Assembly (NCBI RefSeq): GCF_026155325.1
Contig: NZ_JAPFPW010000019.1
Coordinates: 1-61,824, forward strand
DNA: 61,824 nucleotides
Reading direction: 5' to 3'
From: Desulfobotulus pelophilus
Lineage (GTDB): Bacteria > Desulfobacterota > Desulfobacteria > Desulfobacterales > ASO4-4
Under the pieces are notes generated by a model that saw nothing but the letters and a program-made list of their open reading frames with translations, did not search any database and was not told the origin of the DNA. Both the position numbers and the translations under genes were made by a program. Positions 9,777-22,600 of this stretch are shown here, in pieces. Each line of letters starts with the position of its first letter. The first letter of the stretch is position 1.

Positions 9777-9867
9777 TCGCTTCCCTACGGCAGTATGAAC
9801 TGCTTCAGGTTCCAAGGGTCGGATCTTTTTATGATCCCTCTCAGCCTCTTTAAGGCTCCCCCAGCAA
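9777..9867 (-). promoter_or_regulatory. TPP riboswitch (thi box)
   Basis: The conserved thi-box segments occur in order on the minus strand: GGGGGAGCC, then GGCTGAGAGGG, then GACCCTTGGAACCTGA, then a CAGTTCATACTG arm and CCGTAGGGAAGC. P1 is closed by TTGCT with AGCGA. Binding of thiamin pyrophosphate would favour the downstream terminator at 9697-9727 and shut off thiS-G-H-F-E-C. Confidence 0.95.
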
Positions 9868-9886
9868 TCAAAATGTAACGGGTAGG

Positions 9887-9915
9887 ATATAATAATTTTT
9901 TTACAACAAAGTAAA
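9887..9915 (-). promoter_or_regulatory. Predicted sigma-70 promoter of the thi operon
   Basis: On the minus strand TTTACT (9915-9910) is separated by 17 bases from TTATAT (9892-9887), placing the start about 15 bases before the riboswitch. The -35 box is weak, so the exact site is uncertain. Confidence 0.5.
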
Positions 9916-9929
9916 GCTTATTTTTTACC

Positions 9930-9981
9930 AGTAAAAAAAACGGAACCTAAACCTATCCACTTCAGTTTTAGATTCCGTTAT
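9930..9981 (-). terminator. Intrinsic terminator after the 22-residue ORF
   Basis: On the minus strand a 13-bp stem (AACGGAATCTAAA with TTTAGGTTCCGTT, one G-U pair) is followed by a run of eight T. There is no U-run in the plus orientation. It begins 9 bases after the stop of the small ORF at 9990-10058 and also insulates the thi promoter from upstream transcription. Confidence 0.8.
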
Positions 9982-9989
9982 GATTATTT

Positions 9990-10058
9990 TCAGAAGTTAA
10001 AGTATCTTTCTATGAAATTATTGCGACCAAAAAAGCCTTTAAAAAGTTTCAGTATCAT
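9990..10058 (-). CDS. Possible 22-residue basic, phenylalanine-rich peptide
   Basis: An unusually well-signalled tiny ORF. ATG at 10058 is preceded, at 6 bases, by GAGGAG (10070-10065); the frame of 22 codons starts MILKLFKGFF and finishes IERYFNF before TGA; an intrinsic terminator starts 9 bases later. Six of 22 residues are Phe and the net charge is about +3, so an amphipathic, membrane-associating peptide is plausible. Promoter candidates on the minus strand are TTGACA (10156-10151) with ATGTTA after 17 bases, and a TATAAT at 10079-10074 that would start inside the ribosome site. It is divergent from rsmE. No function is known to me; the length alone makes chance occurrence possible. Confidence 0.5.
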   Translation of the reverse strand: MILKLFKGFFGRNNFIERYFNF

Positions 10059-10190
10059 TTTACTCTCCTCATCATTATATAGTCACTTTGACCCATTGTT
10101 TTTTGCATTGCACCAAAAACCTGACAGTAACATAACCTTTATTATGTTTGTGTCAACAAATATTTTTACAATTAACCAAAAAGGTGATCC

Positions 10191-10901
10191 TTGAATTTAC
10201 TTATTGTGCACCCCAACGACTTTATATCGGAAAATATGGTATCCATATCCGGTCCAAGGCTCCATCATATAAGAAACATATTGAAAACGGATATAGATCA
10301 AAGCCTTGCCATGGGTATTCTCAACGGTTCAATAGGTACGGGTATTCTGGCTAGCAGAAATGAAAGCAGGGATCTGTTTCAGGTACAGTTTTCAAGTCCG
10401 CCTCCACCGGCCTTAAACGTAACTCTTATCCTCGCCCTTCCTCGTCCCAAGGTATTCAGGCGCATTCTTCAATCCATTACCAGCCTTGGAGTGAAACACA
10501 TTATTCTTCTCCATGCCTTCAGGGTTGAAAAAAGTTACTGGCAAAGTCCGTTTCTGTCTGACACCTCTATTTTTACGCAATGCATCAAAGGTCTTGAACA
10601 GGCTAAGGACACAATGGTACCCTTTATTCAGATGGAAAAAAAATTCAAACCCTTTGTTGAAGATCAACTGCCCCTTCTTCTGAAAGATAAAAAAGGATAT
10701 ATTGCACACCCATATTGCGAATCCTCTTTTGGTAATCCTGAACCCCCTGCCGTTGTTGCCATTGGTCCTGAAGGTGGATTTATTCCCTACGAGGTCCAAT
10801 TACTGGAAAAAGCAGGTATGCAGTCCTTTTCCATGGGTGCACGTATCCTTACAACAGAAACAGCCGCATCCGTTCTTCTTTCACGATTTCTTCCTTTTTA
10901 A
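10191..10901 (+). CDS. rsmE: 16S rRNA m3U1498 methyltransferase RsmE
   Basis: A 236-residue SPOUT-class methyltransferase that methylates N3 of U1498 in 16S rRNA using SAM. The N-terminal PUA-like part (residues 1-70, with the RLHHIRNILK motif) and the C-terminal SPOUT knot (AIGPEGGF near 192-199, then LGARILxTETA-like GARILTTETAAS) are intact. The start is TTG at 10191 with AAGGTGAT upstream; the first ATG in frame would remove conserved sequence. Confidence 0.93.
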   Translation: MNLLIVHPNDFISENMVSISGPRLHHIRNILKTDIDQSLAMGILNGSIGTGILASRNESRDLFQVQFSSPPPPALNVTLILALPRPKVFRRILQSITSLGVKHIILLHAFRVEKSYWQSPFLSDTSIFTQCIKGLEQAKDTMVPFIQMEKKFKPFVEDQLPLLLKDKKGYIAHPYCESSFGNPEPPAVVAIGPEGGFIPYEVQLLEKAGMQSFSMGARILTTETAASVLLSRFLPF

Positions 10902-11056
10902 TCTGAAACAAAATCATTTTTTTAAGTTTCCTTGTAAAAAAAACAAAAATAACTATCTTTTTTTTAATCTCTTGGATGTTATTGTCTGGTTGATTACACA
11001 AAAATAATATCCAGCCTCCTCTTCACCCAGCCATTCTCACGTTGAAGGAGATATTC

Positions 11057-11500
11057 ATGAGCTACATTAAGATTCGTTTTGGATCGGAATTTGATCAGTC
11101 CCGAAGCTGCGGAGGTTCCGTTTCAGAAATGTTCACTTCCGTAAATCCCATGTTTTCCGTTGGCCAGAGAAGGTGGAATCCTTCCATGGATATTTATGAA
11201 ACAGAAGATCATATTATCATTCTTGCGGAAATTGCTGGTGTTGAAAAAGAAAATCTTGAACTGGAAATCAGCCATAAGGCCATACGTATTCATGGAACGC
11301 GTAATTGTAAAATATCCATGTCAAATACCACCTACAGACTGGCGGAAATATTTTATGGTTGTTTTGAGAGAGTCCTTTTCCTGCCCACAACCATAGATAC
11401 GGAAAAGGTCAGTGCATCCTACACCAATGGTTTTCTGGAAATTAACCTTACCAAAAAAAATTCCCGAAATATTCACCGCGTTGAAATTCAGTCCGATTAA
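11057..11500 (+). CDS. Small heat-shock protein, Hsp20 family
   Basis: A 147-residue alpha-crystallin-type chaperone that holds unfolding proteins. The domain starts about residue 40 (NPSMDIYETEDHIIILAEIAGVEKENLELEI) and ends with the characteristic strand before the C-terminus (ASYTNGFLEINLTK). The usual C-terminal I-x-I/V motif is not obvious. ATG at 11057 has AAGGAG 6 bases upstream. It lies 29 bases ahead of lon and probably shares its transcript, a sensible pairing of holdase and protease. No CIRCE or sigma-32 box was recognised. Confidence 0.9.
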   Translation: MSYIKIRFGSEFDQSRSCGGSVSEMFTSVNPMFSVGQRRWNPSMDIYETEDHIIILAEIAGVEKENLELEISHKAIRIHGTRNCKISMSNTTYRLAEIFYGCFERVLFLPTTIDTEKVSASYTNGFLEINLTKKNSRNIHRVEIQSD

Positions 11501-11529
11501 ACATTTGATATACTATCCGGAGGTGAGCG

Positions 11530-13953
11530 ATGCAGGAGCAGCAGCCGTCCCTGGAACTGAGCCAGGAAAAATTACCCGAAATCTTACCCATTCTTCCCCT
11601 TCATGACGTGGTCCTTTTCCCTAAAATGGTGCTGCCGCTGGTTGTACGTCAGGAACAGTCCGTACAACTGATTGATGAAGTAATGGGTAAAGACCGAATT
11701 GTCGGATTTATTGCCGTTAAAAAAAATAAAGATAAAGGAAATCCTTTCACTTCACCCGAAGAACTCTATGAAACAGGTTGCGGTGCCATCATATTAAAAA
11801 TGGCCAAAGGAGAGGACAATCGTGCCCAGCTTCTCGTTCAGGGTATCAGCCGCTTTTCCCTTAAGGAATACAACGCCCATAATCCCTACCTCGTTGCCAA
11901 TATCCGGCAGATAGAAGAACCGGAAACCAAAGGCAAAGAAATAGATGCCCTTACTTCCAATCTGCTTGACCTTTACATACAGGTTGTGGAGCTTTCTCCC
12001 GGTCTTCCGCAGGAAATGGCTCAAATGGCCAGAAACATTGATGAGCCCGGTGTTCTTGCGGATATGATTACCTCAACTATCAATACGAGCCATGAAGAAA
12101 AACAAAAAATCCTTGAAATTACGGACCTTAAAAAACGACTCAGGGAAGTCACTAAGATTGTTAATTATCAGCTTGAAATTCTCAAAATTGGTTCCAAAAT
12201 TCAGACGCAGGTAAAAGAAGATATGGGCCAGAAGCAAAAAGAATTTTATCTGAGACAACAGCTCAAGGCCATTCGGGATGAACTGGGTGAAAGTGATGAA
12301 CCCACAGTTGAAGTGGATGATTACCGCGCTAAGATAGCAGAAAAAAAACTTTCCGAAGAAGCCAGAAAAGAAGCGGAAAGGGAGCTGAAACGTCTTTCCA
12401 GAATGCACCCATCTTCTGCAGAATACAATGTTGTTACAACCTATCTTGACTGGATGGTGGCCCTGCCATGGGGTCATTCAACGGAAGATATTATTGATAT
12501 TAAAAAAGCCAGAAAAATTCTGGATGATGATCACTATGGACTTGAAAAGGCAAAAAAACGCATACTTGAATACCTCGCTGTCCGTAAACTGAAACCGGAT
12601 TCCAAAGGCCCCATACTCTGCCTTGCCGGACCTCCCGGAACGGGAAAAACATCCCTTGGTCGATCCATAGCCAAAGCTTTGGGCAGGGAGTTTGTTCGCA
12701 TGGCCTTAGGAGGCGTACGCGATGAGGCTGAAATAAGGGGTCACAGAAGAACTTACGTAGGTGCACTCCCCGGAAGAATTATCCAGGCACTACGAAGGGC
12801 CGGAACGGATAACCCCGTATTTATTCTTGATGAAATAGATAAGCTGGGCAATGATTTCAGAGGAGATCCATCATCCGCCCTGCTTGAAGTACTGGATCCG
12901 GAACAGAATCATTCTTTTGTGGATCATTACGTTGATGTACCCTTTGATCTCTCCAAGGTTATGTTCATCACAACGGCTAATGTGCTGCATACCATACCAC
13001 CGGCACTGAGAGACCGCATGGAAGTTATTGAACTTTCCGGGTACACGCTGGATGAAAAAGTAAAAATATCAAACAGATATATTATACCCAGACAGAGAAA
13101 AGCCCATGGCATCAATGCCAACCAGATAACCTTTACCAATGGTTCCGTACGTCATATTATTGAAGATTATACCCGTGAGGCAGGACTTAGAAATCTTGAA
13201 AGGGAAATTGCCTCCATATGCAGAGGCGTGGCAAGCCGCATAGCGGAAGGAGAAGCGGAAAACGTTTCTATTAACGTGATGAATATTCCCAGATACCTGG
13301 GACCTAAAAAAATTCATAACGAGGTGAATACCAACATCAAGGTTCCAGGGGTTGCCGTGGGACTTGCATGGACTCCTGCCGGTGGTGATGTGCTGGTCAT
13401 TGAGGCCAAAGCCATGAAAGGGAAGGGGAAACTCACCCTTACGGGACAGCTGGGGGATGTCATGAAAGAATCTGTATCCGCAGCCATGAGTTTTATAAAG
13501 GCAGATGCATCCCGTCTTCAGATTCCAGAAGACTTTTTTGAAAATCATGATCTTCACATCCATGTACCTGCCGGTGCTATTCCAAAAGACGGGCCTTCAG
13601 CAGGGGTAACCATGCTCACAGCCATAACCTCTCTGGCAACGGGCAGAAAAGTGAACCAGAACCTTGCCATGACCGGAGAAATAACCTTGCGGGGTGAAGT
13701 GCTTCCCGTAGGCGGTATTAAGGAAAAGGTACTCGCCGCACACAGAGCGGGAATAAGAACGCTGATTCTTCCCAAATGGAACGAAAAAGATACGGAAGAA
13801 ATACCTAAAAAAATCAAAAAAGAAATTATTTTTTACTTTCCGGATAAAATGCTGGACGTTCTGGATATCGCCCTTGAAAAAGGGGAAAATATAAAAAAGG
13901 AAACATCAAAAGAAAAACAAAAGCCACCCAGAAAACCGGCAGAGAACAAATGA
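11530..13953 (+). CDS. lon: ATP-dependent protease Lon
   Basis: An 807-residue cytoplasmic AAA+ serine protease. Order of domains: N-terminal substrate-binding LON domain (about 15-210), coiled linker, AAA+ module with Walker A GPPGTGKT from G367 and Walker B FILDEIDK, and the C-terminal peptidase with the Ser-Lys dyad S690 (in KDGPSAGV) and K731 (in GGIKEK). A short lysine-rich tail follows. GGAGGTGA precedes the ATG. It is convergent with gyrB, with a shared terminator between. Confidence 0.98.
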   Translation: MQEQQPSLELSQEKLPEILPILPLHDVVLFPKMVLPLVVRQEQSVQLIDEVMGKDRIVGFIAVKKNKDKGNPFTSPEELYETGCGAIILKMAKGEDNRAQLLVQGISRFSLKEYNAHNPYLVANIRQIEEPETKGKEIDALTSNLLDLYIQVVELSPGLPQEMAQMARNIDEPGVLADMITSTINTSHEEKQKILEITDLKKRLREVTKIVNYQLEILKIGSKIQTQVKEDMGQKQKEFYLRQQLKAIRDELGESDEPTVEVDDYRAKIAEKKLSEEARKEAERELKRLSRMHPSSAEYNVVTTYLDWMVALPWGHSTEDIIDIKKARKILDDDHYGLEKAKKRILEYLAVRKLKPDSKGPILCLAGPPGTGKTSLGRSIAKALGREFVRMALGGVRDEAEIRGHRRTYVGALPGRIIQALRRAGTDNPVFILDEIDKLGNDFRGDPSSALLEVLDPEQNHSFVDHYVDVPFDLSKVMFITTANVLHTIPPALRDRMEVIELSGYTLDEKVKISNRYIIPRQRKAHGINANQITFTNGSVRHIIEDYTREAGLRNLEREIASICRGVASRIAEGEAENVSINVMNIPRYLGPKKIHNEVNTNIKVPGVAVGLAWTPAGGDVLVIEAKAMKGKGKLTLTGQLGDVMKESVSAAMSFIKADASRLQIPEDFFENHDLHIHVPAGAIPKDGPSAGVTMLTAITSLATGRKVNQNLAMTGEITLRGEVLPVGGIKEKVLAAHRAGIRTLILPKWNEKDTEEIPKKIKKEIIFYFPDKMLDVLDIALEKGENIKKETSKEKQKPPRKPAENK

Positions 13954-13971
13954 CGTATTCATAACCAACAA

Positions 13972-14010
13972 TAAAAGCCCGCACCCAAAAACAGTGTGCG
14001 GGCTTTTATT
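13972..14010. terminator. Bidirectional terminator between lon and gyrB
   Basis: AAAAGCCCGCAC pairs with GTGCGGGCTTTT around a short loop; T-rich tails occur in both orientations. It serves lon on the plus strand and gyrB on the minus strand. Confidence 0.9.
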
Positions 14011-14029
14011 ATTTCCTTCATGTATTGTA

Positions 14030-17589
<3,560 letters not shown>

Positions 17590-17935
17590 TTTTTTCTCCG
17601 CTTTATTTGCCTTTGTTTTTATTTTTTACATTTTTGCAAAAAACCTCTCTTTTTTACCAGCCTTTTTTTCTTTTTACAATTTTTGTTTTTTATTCTTTTC
17701 TTATTTAATAAAAACTCATAATAAGCTTTAGTCTTTTTTGTTGAAAGAGTATATAAATAGCTGTTATTTTTTCATTTTAGTCCTTTTTTTATTGTTTTTT
17801 ACTCTCTTTTGTTCTGTTGAAAAAACATAACTTTTAGGTTCTTTTTTTTATTTGTTTAAAACCCGTATGGTTTTGAACATATAGTATCTGGATTTTTTTG
17901 TTCTTCGACAAAAGATGGTTGATAATTATTGTATC
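17590..17935. other. AT-rich interval upstream of dnaN
   Basis: A long, strongly AT-rich stretch, with T runs on the plus strand (A runs on the coding side of dnaN). It should contain the dnaN-gyrB promoter. I find no convincing TTATCCACA-type DnaA boxes, so I do not call it an origin. A 31-bp imperfect palindrome lies at 17851-17881. Confidence 0.5.
17851..17881. repeat. Palindrome, copy 1 (related to 40155-40184)
   Basis: GTTTAAAACC and GGTTTTGAAC flank a 5-base centre, with one mismatch in the arms. Read from 17851 it begins TTTGTTTAAAACCCGT and aligns almost base for base with the core of the perfect palindrome at 40151-40188. It could be an operator or a small repeated element. Confidence 0.5.
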
Positions 17936-18475
17936 CTACCTGTCTTGGGTTGAACGTTTAACCCAGGCCTTCATATCTGAAAATGTTTGTTTCCATTCAT
18001 CAGACGTTCGTATGGAAACAAATTCTGTAAAAAGTTGATCAATAAATTCATAGGTTTTTTGAATAAGTAAAAATTTTTCTAAAACAGCACCCTCTAACTC
18101 ATCATTTTCATGAACAGAAGCCGTTTCCGGTGTTTTTAGGCTGGAAAAGCCAAGATGTTCCCCTTTAAGAATAAAGCTCCACTCATGTTCTCCAGAAATC
18201 ATGATCAGTTGCATTTCCATGACCACAGCACCTTTTTTAAGGGCTACCATAGCTTCTTCTAAACCAGCTGCGTCTCCTTTGATGGTAAGGGTTTCTATAC
18301 GGTCATCTCCATAGCGATTCTGCAGTACTACCCTGTTTCCAAGCCGGAAATCGGATATTTCTTCATGGACTTTGCTGGCCTGATCAGGATTGGTTTCTGA
18401 AAGAAACCAGAGCCATGTAAGGAATTCCTGACCAACAAAACTGAAACGATTATATGCAACGGCGATATCAAGCAT
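17936..18475 (-). CDS. RdgC-like protein, C-terminal half
   Basis: A 179-residue protein that matches the layout of the C-terminal half of RdgC: an early FLTWLWF segment, a strand pair near RVVLQNRYGDDRIETL, then EAMVALKKGAVVMEMQLIM (compare the EAGKVVTKLAL region of E. coli RdgC), and a terminal helix near FLLIQKTYEFIDQLF. This is my pattern comparison, not an alignment score. It is in the same reading frame as the upstream gene, separated only by TAA, one codon (ATA) and its own ATG, with GGAG as ribosome site. RdgC binds DNA as a ring and modulates RecA. Confidence 0.6.
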   Translation of the reverse strand: MLDIAVAYNRFSFVGQEFLTWLWFLSETNPDQASKVHEEISDFRLGNRVVLQNRYGDDRIETLTIKGDAAGLEEAMVALKKGAVVMEMQLIMISGEHEWSFILKGEHLGFSSLKTPETASVHENDELEGAVLEKFLLIQKTYEFIDQLFTEFVSIRTSDEWKQTFSDMKAWVKRSTQDR

Positions 18476-18478
18476 TAT

Positions 18479-19096
18479 TTACTCCGAAAAACGTACGGGG
18501 CTGAGGGTGGTAAAGGCATCTTTCTGGGTATCCGTTATATTTTTAGTAAACATGACTGCTGTGTACGGAAATATGCGGATAAGCTGACGTTCAAAGGTTT
18601 TTAAGAAAAGGGTTTCCACCTCTTCACTGGCGGCTTTCTGGCTGGAAAAAAAATAGGCCTCTCCCGCTTCCATGTCCCATAAAAAATCATAGATGCTGGG
18701 GGTGGCAGGAATTCTCAGTAAAAGAGAGGCCTCTATGTCTTCTTTGAGAGCTTTTTTTTCATTTTTGGATAAAAAATCTTTTCCTGATTCCTGAAGACGT
18801 TTCTGTGTTTCCATTATAACCAGTTTTTTTAATATTTTGGATGGAATAGCTTTTTTGTCAATTCTCAGACAAAACAAAATAAAATTTCCAAAAACAATTG
18901 TTTTTTCTGAAAAATCAGATAAGTAGTGAGATTCAAAGGGAGTCCATCCGCTGGTAAAAAGAGCGGCAGGGTCTTCTATTTCTGGAAAACGGTTGCTGTG
19001 AACTCTGTCTCTTATGCTTTCAAGGGAAAGATTTTCATGGTTTCCTTCTACTCGATACCTTGTCAGTGCTGTGGATGAAGAAAGCAGGGCCATAAA
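18479..19096 (-). CDS. RdgC-like protein, N-terminal half
   Basis: A 205-residue protein similar to the N-terminal half of RdgC, notably the segment from IPSKILKKLVIMETQKRLQE through EKKALKEDIEASLL, which parallels the lysine-rich region of E. coli RdgC, followed by a strand like WDMEAGEAYFFSSQKAASEEVETL. The start MALLSSSTALTRYRVEG at 19096 has GGAG upstream and fits the family; a longer frame to 19177 has no support. It probably acts with the following ORF as two parts of one RdgC-like DNA-binding protein. Confidence 0.7.
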   Translation of the reverse strand, partial: FMALLSSSTALTRYRVEGNHENLSLESIRDRVHSNRFPEIEDPAALFTSGWTPFESHYLSDFSEKTIVFGNFILFCLRIDKKAIPSKILKKLVIMETQKRLQESGKDFLSKNEKKALKEDIEASLLLRIPATPSIYDFLWDMEAGEAYFFSSQKAASEEVETLFLKTFERQLIRIFPYTAVMFTKNITDTQKDAFTTLSPVRFSE

Positions 19097-19230
19097 ACTC
19101 CATATATTCTGGAAACTAATTCCTGGATGATGTGTTAAAAGTTTAAAAAAACAGGAATATTTTGATATATTCTCCATATTTTACTATCATGGATTCATAT
19201 AAAAAGCACCTATGAAAAACAGGAAATCAA

Positions 19231-19683
19231 ATGAGTATACATACCTGTGTAAACCCCGGCAGAGGCGTTGATTCCATTCCCTTTGGTTCCGATGAAAAGT
19301 TTGTTGTAGCATCCTTGGGTTTGGCAGATTTTACTGATTTAATTAAAGAAAAAACTCTGGGAAGTACAAAGGTACTGTATTATTTTGATAGAGGAATTAC
19401 GTTTTATTTTGATGAAGAAGATGGGTACCGTCTTGGCTGTATAGAGGTGGAAGGTTTTTCTATTTTCATGTTTGATCAGAATGTAGCCCGTATTTCTAAG
19501 GAAGAACTGAAAAACGTGCTAAGGAAAAATGGAATTGAAGACTGGTATGAGGATAATGATGAAGAACAGGAAGCCCTTACGTCAGATTCTCTGGCGGCAA
19601 CTTTTTATTTTGAGTTTAACACCCTTATTTCTGTCCAGATAGGGGTGTGTACGGATCAGGAAGAAAATCCGATATGGCCGTAA
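19231..19683 (+). CDS. Uncharacterised 150-residue protein before the EndoQ-UvrD fusion
   Basis: I do not recognise the family. The product is acidic, soluble, with no signal peptide or membrane segment. It shows alternating strand-like blocks (KVLYYFDRGITFYFDEEDGYRLGCIEVEGFSIFMF), an acidic stretch near residues 110-120, and a final strand (FNTLISVQIGVCTD), suggesting a small alpha/beta fold. It ends 6 bases before the fusion helicase on the same strand, so the two are probably co-transcribed and may be functionally linked. It is divergent from the RdgC-like pair. Confidence 0.7.
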   Translation: MSIHTCVNPGRGVDSIPFGSDEKFVVASLGLADFTDLIKEKTLGSTKVLYYFDRGITFYFDEEDGYRLGCIEVEGFSIFMFDQNVARISKEELKNVLRKNGIEDWYEDNDEEQEALTSDSLAATFYFEFNTLISVQIGVCTDQEENPIWP

Positions 19684-19689
19684 GGGGAT

Positions 19690-22600
19690 GTGAAAATTAT
19701 GAAATTTATAGCAGATCTGCATATACATTCAAAATTTTCCATGGCAACGGCCTCCTCTCTGGATCTGGAGCACCTTTATATTTCCGCACAGGAAAAAGGT
19801 ATTTCGGTTATTGCCACCGGAGACTGTACCCACCCTGGCTGGTATGAAGAACTGAGTACTAAGCTTGTTCCGGCAGAATACGGGTTGTATGCCCTGAAGA
19901 ATGAAATAGCTTCTGACCTGGACTCTCTGGTTCCTCAAGGATGCAGGCGGGAAGTACGCTTTATGCTTTCTTCGGAAATCAGTTGTATTTACAAAAAGAA
20001 TGGCAAGGTAAGAAAAAACCATAACCTTGTTTATTTTCCAGACCTTGCGTCCGTAAAGAAATTCAATACCCGCCTGGGCCGTATGGGTAATATCGTTTCG
20101 GATGGCAGACCTATTTTGGGTTTGGACAGTCGTGATCTGTTAGAAATGGTATTGGAAACCCATACCCACGCTTTTCTTATTCCTGCCCACATATGGACTC
20201 CATGGTTTTCTCTTTTAGGATCCAAATCAGGTTTTAACCATATAACTGATTGTTTTGGTGATCTTACCCGTCATATTTTTGCTGTGGAAACAGGCCTTTC
20301 ATCAGATCCTGCCATGAACTGGCGGGTTTCTTTTCTTGATGATTTTTGCCTTGTATCAAACTCTGATGCCCATTCTCCGGGTAATCTGGGAAGGGAAGCC
20401 AATATACTGAATACGGATTTCGATTATATGGGTATTTACAATGCCCTTAAATATAAGGATCCGGAAATGTTTTTGGGAACATACGAATTTTATCCCGAAG
20501 AGGGTAAGTATCATCTGGATGGGCACAGAAAATGCGGTGTCCGTTTTTCTCCGGAGGAGTCCATGGGCCTTGGTGGTATCTGCCCTGTCTGTGGAAAACC
20601 TCTTACCCTTGGTGTTTTATATAGAGTGTGTGAGCTTGCGGACCGAAAAAATCCGGATACGAGCCGAAAAATACCTTTTCACAGTATTGTTCCTTTAAAA
20701 AATATTCTTTCGGAAATTCATGGGGTTGGACCTAAGACCAAAAAGGTTCAGGCAAGTTATGAACAAGTTTTAAAAAAATGTGGTTCAGAACTTTCCGTTC
20801 TTTGGGAAAAAGATAAGTATGAACTAAAAAGCCTGGGGATTCCTCTCCTCGATGAGGCAATTGTAAGAGTGAGGGAAAATCGTATTTTTCTTGAAGGAGG
20901 ATATGACGGTGATTACGGAAAGGTGAAAATCTTTTCCAGCGAAGAAAAAAATGATCTTCTTCCCCAAAAAAAATTTTTTCCCCTTCAGGAAGAAGCAAAG
21001 GGGGAACAGAAAAAAACTGAAAAATATACAAACCAAAAAATAAAAGGGCTTATAAAAGACTGTTCCCGGACCAGAAAGGAAGAAAAAGCCGTTTTACAGC
21101 TGAATGATGAACAGGAAGCAGCGGTGCATTACACCCATGGCCCTTCTTTGATCATTGCGGGACCCGGAACGGGTAAGACAAGAACCCTTACCTGTAAAAT
21201 AGCCAGGATGGCAAAAAAAGCTGACGTGAGTAAAGGGGTTGTTCTGGCCATAACCTTTACCCGAAAAGCTGCTGAAGAGATGAAGGAAAGACTGGATAAT
21301 CTTGGTGTAGACGAAGGCAACGTTCTGGTTCAGACCTTTCATGGTCTGGGGTATGAAATTCTTGAGGAATCAGGAGAACAAATTCAGCTTGCGGATCGGA
21401 ATGTATACGAATTTCTGATCAGACAGACTATCCGGAAAAGTGGGTTGAACATAAATGTTCATTCGGCAAAGCAAAGAATATCAGATGTAAAAAAAATGAT
21501 GTTCACAGGCGCGGTTCCAGACAATGAATCTTTTTTTCTGCTTACAAGCTATGAAAAGGAGATGAATGCTGCGGGAATGATGGATTTTGATGATCTGGTC
21601 ATAAAAAGTATTGAATGTTTAGAAAAGAAAAAGTCGTTTTATGAAAAATTCATAAAACGATTCACAGCTGTCTGTATAGATGAATATCAGGATCTTGATG
21701 CGGCCCAGTATCGTCTTGTTAAGCTGATGACAAAGGATATCAGTAAAATAACAGCCATAGGAGATCCCAATCAGTCCATTTACGGTTTCAGGGGTGGAGA
21801 CTCCTTTTATTTTGATCAGTTTCGGAAAGACTGGCCGGGCACGAAACTGTTCAGACTTACCCGTAACTATCGTTCATCAGAAAATATTCTCAGTACGGCA
21901 TGGAAGCTGATGGAAAGCAGTTCTGAAGACAGTTCTCTGAAGGTTATTTCTGGCATTCCAGGCAGACCGGTTGTTTTAAAAGTCTGTTCCGATGAAAAAA
22001 AAGAGGCGGAATGGATCGCAGATTGCATACAAAAAGGTATTGGTGGAACTGGTCACCATGCCATTTATGCGGGAATGGATGACCATGAAGGTGATCGTTT
22101 TGGTTTCTCTGATATAGCTGTTCTGGTGAGAACCCGAAAACAGATGGATATTATAGGGGATGTTTTTTTAAAAAAGGGAATTCCCTTCCAAACAGGATCA
22201 GAAAAATCTTTACAGGAAAATGCAGTTGTTAAAGAAATAATTGCCGCCTTCCGTATTCTTTCAGGTCAGGCGATGGTGTGGGATCTTTTTTCTTTTTCTT
22301 TTGGCATACCATGTAAAGAAAGCTGGATACAAAAACTGTGGGAAGAAAATCCTCTGCTGTCTTTTCATATGGAAAAAAAAGAAATGGGTTCATTAAACAA
22401 AAAAATAAGTGCTTTAACAAAGATGTACCATTCTTCCAGAGATAGTATTCAGCTTATGGAAGCTGTTCTCGACGAGGTGGATCCGGAGAAAAAGAAGAGA
22501 GATGATTTGTTTGTTGCTGCTTTGTTAAAGAAGGCGGAAAAGAAGGATCCGGCTGCATTTTTGAAAGAAATTTTTTTAGAAAAAGAGATTGATACGGTCA

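Noticed and set aside
10012-10194. 60-codon plus-strand ORF before rsmE
   Set aside because: It has no ribosome site and is antisense to the better-supported 22-residue ORF.
17590-17935. Chromosomal origin next to dnaN
   Set aside because: No DnaA-box cluster and no dnaA gene. AT richness alone is not enough.
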